From positions 62,001-126,000 of the forward strand of contig NZ_RCOS01000062.1 in NCBI RefSeq assembly GCF_003947435.1: a stretch of DNA of 64,000 bases, written 5' to 3'. The position numbers were made by a program, and so were the translations under genes. Numbering within the stretch: the first letter of the stretch is position 1; each line of letters starts with the position of its first letter. Below, piece by piece: positions 58,444 to 64,000 of this stretch. Origin of the DNA: Candidatus Methanodesulfokora washburnensis. Its GTDB lineage: Archaea; Korarchaeota; Korarchaeia; Korarchaeales; Korarchaeaceae. Under the pieces are notes generated by a model. It saw only the letters and a list, made by a program, of their open reading frames with translations. It was not told where the DNA came from and searched no databases.

Positions 58444-60225
58444 ATGGAGAGGAGATCAAGTCTCACGGGCATAGAGATCAAAGCAATAGTGGATTACCTG
58501 AGCCAGATCACTGGAAGCTATCTGAAGAACTTCTATCATGTTGGAGAGTTTTTCACGATGTCATTCAGCCATGGGATAGGGAGCAGAAAGGAACTAGTCA
58601 TATTGCCAGGAAAAAGCATATTCCTCACGGATAGAGGAATAGAGAAACCAGAGGTCCCAAGCAAGCTGGCTATGGCGGTTAGAAGGAGGATAAAGGGTTC
58701 AAGACTTGTTGAGGTATCTCAGATAGGGATGGAAAGAGTTGTATCCCTTCTTTTCTCGTCGGAGAAGGGGAAGTTCTCAGTAAATATAGAGATTTTCGGC
58801 AGGGGAAACCTCGTGCTTACGAATGAAGATGGGATAATAGAGCTGGCATCAAGCTACAGGAAGTTCAGGGATAGAGAAATAGAAAGAGGAAAGCCTTATT
58901 TAGTCCCAAAGAGCAAATTTGATCTCGATAGCATTGAGCAGATGGATATAGAGATTTGGAAGGCCCTTACCAGCCTTGGTATAGGCCCCCCATATATGAA
59001 CGAAGTTCTCGGCAATACAGGACTTGATCCCATGAGAAAGCTTTCCGAGATGAGCGAGGAGGAGATATCCTTCTTGAAGAAGGAGATTTTAAACCTGTAT
59101 AATGCAATGAGAAACCCCACTCCTGTAATATATTTACAGGATGGAAATTATATAGATTTTTCATTTATAAAATTAAATTATATGAAAAGCAATTATAAGG
59201 AATTCGATGATATTATGAGAATGCTTGAGGAGTACTTCTGGGGATTTTTGGAGGAGAAAAAAGGGGAGAAAAGGGAGGAATCACTGGAGAAAGCGAGGAA
59301 TAGATATCTGGAGGAGGCAAAAAGGATGAGGGAGATGGGAGATTTTATATTCAGCAATATTCCTGCCTTAGATCTCATTCTGGATAAGGTGAGAAAAGGT
59401 CTTGATGATCAAGCTGTCATGAAAATTGATAGAAGCAGAAGGTCCGTTGTCATCTCATTGAATAACATTGAGATAGAGCTTGATTACACGCTTAATGCGG
59501 TTAAGAATGCACAGAAGTACTATGAGATGGCAAAAAAGCTTGAGAGAAAAGCTGAGGGGATTGAGAGAATTAAGGAAGAAAAGGAGGAGAGGGAGGTTCT
59601 GACTTACAGGAAGAGGTGGTATGATGACTTCAGATGGTTTATATCATCGGATGGTCTCATGGTGCTAGCTGGAAGGGACAGGAACACGAACAGGATTCTG
59701 GTGAACAAGCACATGGAGGATGATGACCTGTTCTTCCACGTTGACATGCCAGGAGGGGCCGTTGTCATCGTGAAATGTCATGGAAAGAGCTTTGGAGATG
59801 CCACTATCGAGGAGGCAGCTGTCTTTGCGGCTTGTTTTTCTAGGGCATGGAGGGAAAAGCTCAGCTCAGCTGATGTGTACTATGTCAGAGGTGAGCAGGT
59901 GAGAAAACATCCACCACCCGGCATGTTCATACCCAAGGGATCCTTCTTCATAGAGGGAAAGAGAGAATACAGAAGGGTTGATCTAAGGCTTTCAATAGGA
60001 ATAATAAGGCATGAGGATGAGCTTAGACTTATATCAAGTCCTCCAAGTGCCTCGTGGAGGATGATAGCTCATTTAAATATAAGACCGGGTAATATTACAA
60101 GGGAAAAAGCAGTACAGGTTATTAAGAAGGAGTTGGAGAGAAGGATGGGGGGCATGAAGTTGTCCTTGGATCCAAAGGAGATAATAAGAGCAATGCCTCC
60201 TGGGGACGTGGAGATAGAGGGATGA
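58444..60225 (+). CDS. NEMF/Rqc2/Tae2-family ribosome quality-control protein (fibronectin-binding A homologue)
   Basis: C-terminal RKRWYDDFRWFISSDGLMVLAGRDRNTNRILVNKHMEDDDLFFHVDMPGGAVVIVK (NFACT-R). Confidence 0.92.
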   Translation: MERRSSLTGIEIKAIVDYLSQITGSYLKNFYHVGEFFTMSFSHGIGSRKELVILPGKSIFLTDRGIEKPEVPSKLAMAVRRRIKGSRLVEVSQIGMERVVSLLFSSEKGKFSVNIEIFGRGNLVLTNEDGIIELASSYRKFRDREIERGKPYLVPKSKFDLDSIEQMDIEIWKALTSLGIGPPYMNEVLGNTGLDPMRKLSEMSEEEISFLKKEILNLYNAMRNPTPVIYLQDGNYIDFSFIKLNYMKSNYKEFDDIMRMLEEYFWGFLEEKKGEKREESLEKARNRYLEEAKRMREMGDFIFSNIPALDLILDKVRKGLDDQAVMKIDRSRRSVVISLNNIEIELDYTLNAVKNAQKYYEMAKKLERKAEGIERIKEEKEEREVLTYRKRWYDDFRWFISSDGLMVLAGRDRNTNRILVNKHMEDDDLFFHVDMPGGAVVIVKCHGKSFGDATIEEAAVFAACFSRAWREKLSSADVYYVRGEQVRKHPPPGMFIPKGSFFIEGKREYRRVDLRLSIGIIRHEDELRLISSPPSASWRMIAHLNIRPGNITREKAVQVIKKELERRMGGMKLSLDPKEIIRAMPPGDVEIEG

Positions 60226-60713
60226 AGATGTGGGCTCCAATACCTCCTAAAAAGGAAAAACCTGAGGTTTCCCTTTTCATAGGGGAGATAATGACGAGAA
60301 ATGTGATAACAGCATCTCCCAGCACCTCTGTTGCTGATGTTGCAAGGCTTATGAGGGACAAGAACATAGGATCTGTTGTTGTAATGGAGAATGGAAGAAT
60401 AGCTGGTATAGTTACGGAGAGGGATATAGTCACGAGGTATGTCGCAAATCCCATGGGAAAAAGACCGGAAGAGATTGTCATAGGGGAGATAATGACGAGA
60501 AACCCGATAACAATAAGGGATAATGTGGATGTAATGGAGGCCGCAAGAATAATGGCTGAGAGGAATATAAGGAGGCTGATAGTGGTGAATTCGAGGGGTG
60601 AAATAGTCGGGATAGTTTCATCAAGGGATATAGTGAGAGTTGCCCCTCACATAATCTTCATAGCATCGGAAAAGCTAAGGCAGGCAAGACAGAGGACTGG
60701 ATGGGCTCCATGA
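60222..60713 (+). CDS. Two-CBS-domain protein
   Basis: GEIMTRNVITASPSTSVADVARLMRDKNIGSVVV...GIVTERDIV repeated. Confidence 0.9.
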   Translation: MKMWAPIPPKKEKPEVSLFIGEIMTRNVITASPSTSVADVARLMRDKNIGSVVVMENGRIAGIVTERDIVTRYVANPMGKRPEEIVIGEIMTRNPITIRDNVDVMEAARIMAERNIRRLIVVNSRGEIVGIVSSRDIVRVAPHIIFIASEKLRQARQRTGWAP

Positions 60714-60724
60714 GGTGATCCATT

Positions 60725-61561
60725 ATGAAGGTAAAGGATTATATGAGCTCTCCTGTTGTCACAATATCCCCTTATGATACGCTCGGAAAGGCTAGAAATC
60801 TGATGCTTGAGAGAGGAGTTCACAGACTAGTGGTGGTGGATGAAAAAGGCGCTCCGGTGGGAGTGATCTCAATATCTGATATCATAAGAGCTGTGTCATC
60901 GGGAGGTCCCCCTTGGAGGTGGAGGGACAAAAGCTCAGCGCTTTTGATGAGGTACATGAGCAAGGATCCCGTGACAATAGGAGCTGAGGAGACTGTTGCA
61001 GAGGCCGCAAGAATAATGGTGGAGAGAAATGTAAGCTGTCTTCCTGTTATGCTGAACAGGGAGTTAGTTGGGATAATAACAAAAACAGATATGACAAGGC
61101 TTTTCTCGGAGAGGTTTAGAGGGGCACTGAAGGTCAGGGATTTGATGAGAAACCCGACTTTTGTGAGGGAGACTCTTCCTGTCAAGAAGGTTTTAAAGCT
61201 CTTCTCGAAGAAAAGGGAGGATGCTATCGTGGTAGTTGCATCAAAGGAGAGACCTGTTGGATTTCTGACAGAAAGGGATCTGTTTTTCTATGAAACATCG
61301 AGAGCAAAGGGATATTCAGTCATTAACTCTGAGTTTGGAAGGATAAGCGGCGAGATAAAGGAAAGGAGAGTTTCAGAAGTGGCTAGGGAGATAAGGGCAA
61401 CGCTGAATCCAGAGCTTGATGCAGCAAAAGCTGCAAGGATGATGCTGGACTGGGGTGTTACGGGGCTTCCTGTGGCAGATGGAGATAAGCTTATAGGTGT
61501 GCTGACAAAGAGGGATATAGTGAGGGGTGTTTCAATTGTCTCTAGCAGAGAAGAAGGTTGA
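60725..61561 (+). CDS. Multi-CBS-domain protein (about four CBS)
   Basis: Repeated VKDYMSSPVVTISPYDTLGKARNLM..., YMSKDPVTIGAEETVAEAARIM... Confidence 0.9.
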   Translation: MKVKDYMSSPVVTISPYDTLGKARNLMLERGVHRLVVVDEKGAPVGVISISDIIRAVSSGGPPWRWRDKSSALLMRYMSKDPVTIGAEETVAEAARIMVERNVSCLPVMLNRELVGIITKTDMTRLFSERFRGALKVRDLMRNPTFVRETLPVKKVLKLFSKKREDAIVVVASKERPVGFLTERDLFFYETSRAKGYSVINSEFGRISGEIKERRVSEVAREIRATLNPELDAAKAARMMLDWGVTGLPVADGDKLIGVLTKRDIVRGVSIVSSREEG

Positions 61562-62324
61562 GGAGCTGATGACAAGTCCCCCTGTCTGCATATCGAAGGA
61601 TTCCCCTGTAGGAAAGGCATTAAGCCTCATGCTGGATCATGATTTCTCCCATTTAATAGCTGTTGATGGAAAAAGAGTTGCTGGAGTAGTTTCAATGTGG
61701 GATCTAGTTGATGTGCTGGGCTCATCTAGGTTCAGGAATGTACCTGTTAGCAGGATACATGTGAGCGCTGTGATGAGCGAGCCAGCTGTAACAATACAGG
61801 CTGATGATAAGGTGGAAGATGCAAAGAGGATAATGCTGGAGAGGGACTTCAGCTGCCTTCCTGTGATGAGAGGAGACAATTTAGTTGGGATAATAACGGA
61901 GACAGATATAGTCAAGATGCTGAAAGACAGCTCTGCTGTCAGGGATTTGATGAGAAGCTCCTATCCTAAGGTGATGCCGATAGACAGGATAGTTCATGCT
62001 AGGGCCATAATGATAGAGAACGGGGTGAGGGTGATACCAGTTGTTGAAGAGGGAAGACTTGTCGGCATTGTCACGGAAAGAGCTCTTGCAAAGGCCTTTT
62101 ATCATCTTAGAGATGAATCAAGAGTATCCCATATAGAGGAAGCTGTCAGAAGAGTTATAGTTGAGGATGTGATGGAGGAGTCTCCTGAGGTCCTGAGAGA
62201 AGATCAGAGCATAGAGGAAGCAGCGGCTCTATTCTACAAGGCGAGAATACCTGCTCTTCCCGTGATAGAAGGGGATCTAGTGAAAGGAATGCTGGAGAGA
62301 AAGTCCCTCTTGCTCAGAGTGTAG
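61527..62324 (+). CDS. Multi-CBS-domain protein (about four CBS)
   Basis: VEELMTSPPVCISKDSPVGKAL..., VSAVMSEPAVTIQADDKVEDAKRIM... Confidence 0.9.
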   Translation: MFQLSLAEKKVEELMTSPPVCISKDSPVGKALSLMLDHDFSHLIAVDGKRVAGVVSMWDLVDVLGSSRFRNVPVSRIHVSAVMSEPAVTIQADDKVEDAKRIMLERDFSCLPVMRGDNLVGIITETDIVKMLKDSSAVRDLMRSSYPKVMPIDRIVHARAIMIENGVRVIPVVEEGRLVGIVTERALAKAFYHLRDESRVSHIEEAVRRVIVEDVMEESPEVLREDQSIEEAAALFYKARIPALPVIEGDLVKGMLERKSLLLRV

Positions 62325-63165
62325 CAGAATCGAGAAGCATTGCAAGAAGGCCGAACAGCATTGAAGCTTTTATCAGAGTGGATGCCCTGCTTGCAGTGCT
62401 CTTGCTTATGTTCCAAGATATAAAAGCTGAGTAGATGAGGATTATAACAGCCAATGTGGAGAGGATCAGGTATATAAAACCTGATAAGCCTAAGATAAAC
62501 GGAATGTATGTGAATAAAATAGCTGAAAGACATGTTATAGAGATTGCAATGCCAGCAGCTCTTTCCCCCCTGGTTGCAGCTATGGTCCTGACTCCTGCAG
62601 CTCTATCTCCATCTATGTCCTCAACTCCTTTTGTTATCTCCCTGGCCAGATTCACCAAGAAGGCTATAATCGAATACATGATGACCTTTTGGCTTAGGGA
62701 GAAAAGCCCTCCGTAGATTATTGTGAATGAAACGCCCAAACTGACCAAGATATTCCCTATAAGCCCCTCTTTCTTCAGTCTGAGGCCGTAGAGATACCAA
62801 GCAACTGAGAAGAAAAGAGCTATTGCAAAGTGAACTATACTTATAAAATATGATAATAGAGTTCCAGCTGCAGACAGCGACAGGTATAGAAGGGCTGCCT
62901 CATTTCTGCTGACAAGCCCGCTTGGTATTGGCCTGTATGGCCTATTTATCCTGTCTATTTCGACATCAAAGAAGTCGTTTATTGCATTTCCTCCCATTAG
63001 AATGAGAGGTGGAACTAAAAGACATATTATAAGACGATCCATTGGATAAAGGGGGATTTTTGCAGATAACCAGCCAACAAGAGCTCCTATCGATGCCAGA
63101 ATTGCATTTTTCGGTCTCAGAAGGAGGACAATTCCCTTCAGCTTTCCCATCGGGATAGCAGCCAA
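62314..63165 (-). CDS. UbiA-family prenyltransferase (digeranylgeranylglyceryl phosphate synthase-like)
   Basis: NAINDFFDVEIDRINRPYRPIPSG and EITKGVEDIDGDRAAGVRTIA. Confidence 0.88.
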   Translation of the reverse strand: MAAIPMGKLKGIVLLLRPKNAILASIGALVGWLSAKIPLYPMDRLIICLLVPPLILMGGNAINDFFDVEIDRINRPYRPIPSGLVSRNEAALLYLSLSAAGTLLSYFISIVHFAIALFFSVAWYLYGLRLKKEGLIGNILVSLGVSFTIIYGGLFSLSQKVIMYSIIAFLVNLAREITKGVEDIDGDRAAGVRTIAATRGERAAGIAISITCLSAILFTYIPFILGLSGFIYLILSTLAVIILIYSAFISWNISKSTASRASTLIKASMLFGLLAMLLDSATL

Positions 63166-63200
63166 GTTAAATATATAAATGGATGCATCCTCTGGTCTTT

Positions 63201-64000
63201 ATGAGAAGAGCAAAAGTGGGAGTAATTGGCTGCGGATGGTTTGGAACAGCGCATGCCAGAGTGTACAGAGAGATAGGAGATGTTGACCTTATAGCTGTTT
63301 CCGATATAAATCTGGAAAGTGCCAGAAGAGTCGGGGAGATGTACAACGCAAGATATTACGGATCGCCCGAGGATATGCTTGAGAAGGAGGACTTAGATGC
63401 CGTTAGCATAGCAGTAACCCCTCAAAATCTCGCAAAAACAGCAATTTTAGCAGCAGAAAAGGGGATAAACATGCTTGTGGAGAAGCCTGTTGCAACCAGC
63501 AAGCAGGAGCTTGAGGCTCTTATTTCCGCTGTTGAGAAAAGCGGCGTCATATTCATGCCTGGATTCATAGAGATATTCAATCCAGCTATTGAGGAGCTCA
63601 GAAAATGCCTTAAATCAGGAGATATAGGTGATCCCCTTATGATATCATCGGAAAGGATGGGAAGAAACCCAAAGAGGCCCCTTGGCTGGAACATAGGGGT
63701 CTCACTTGATCTGGGAATTCATGAGATGTACGTTCATACATGGCTAATGGGACAGCCTGTGGCTGTGAGATCAATGCTAAGAAGAGGGGAAAATGGGTAC
63801 GATGAGGCAGCTGTCTTCATTCTCTCATTTTCAAACGATGTAATCGGGGTTATATCAACTAACTGGCTCACTCCAGCAGGTGTGAGGAGGATAAGAGTTT
63901 CTGGATCCAAAGGAAGCGCATGGGTGGACTATCTAAACCAGACATTGGTGATAGAGAGGTCCGATCACTCGCTGATGCCCCAGATAAGGAGGAAGGAGCC
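63201..64000 (+). CDS. Gfo/Idh/MocA-family oxidoreductase, partial at right edge
   Basis: ATG at 63201: MRRAKVGVIGCGWFGTAHARVYREIGDVDLIAVSDIN...MLVEKPVATS; not in ORF track because it has no stop in the window. Confidence 0.9.
   Translation, partial: MRRAKVGVIGCGWFGTAHARVYREIGDVDLIAVSDINLESARRVGEMYNARYYGSPEDMLEKEDLDAVSIAVTPQNLAKTAILAAEKGINMLVEKPVATSKQELEALISAVEKSGVIFMPGFIEIFNPAIEELRKCLKSGDIGDPLMISSERMGRNPKRPLGWNIGVSLDLGIHEMYVHTWLMGQPVAVRSMLRRGENGYDEAAVFILSFSNDVIGVISTNWLTPAGVRRIRVSGSKGSAWVDYLNQTLVIERSDHSLMPQIRRKE

Overview
The window is a chromosomal segment of a probably thermophilic archaeon. Archaeal r-proteins, EF-1A, GatD/GatE, family-B DNA polymerase, RNase P protein 1, eS17 and an archaeal HMG-CoA synthase/thiolase/DUF35 operon support this. 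The phylum cannot be assigned from sequence alone, but a TACK-like lineage is plausible. Housekeeping genes fill about 1-28.3 kb and 53.0-64 kb. Between them, about 24.6 kb of different character is bounded by a perfect 59-bp direct repeat (28411-28469 and 53020-53078) that is the 3' part of a tRNA-Ser(UGA) gene. I read this as an integrated mobile element. Its tyrosine integrase appears to be split SSV-style. The att repeat is an open reading frame in the same phase on both sides, so the excised circle would encode a 367-aa protein: an N-terminal ribbon-helix-helix (RHH) domain, an att-encoded linker, then the tyrosine recombinase. The element also carries a large serine recombinase, an XRE/ImmA/nuclease-like operon, a secreted GH25-lysozyme/von Willebrand A fusion, a RepO/HTH/Hjc-like/DUF932/Cas4-like module, and a VirD4-like coupling ATPase in an operon with a membrane-anchored NTPase-TPR protein. 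Several element promoters look like bacterial sigma70 sites (TTGACA-N16/17-TAAAAT or TAATAT) and two intrinsic-terminator-like hairpins are present, which suggests a partly bacterial ancestry. Other observations include a candidate C/D-box sRNA, an alternative-hairpin leader before the DUF932 gene, a split S10 ribosomal operon, and pseudogenes or duplications inside the element. All domain calls are by eye; no searches were run.
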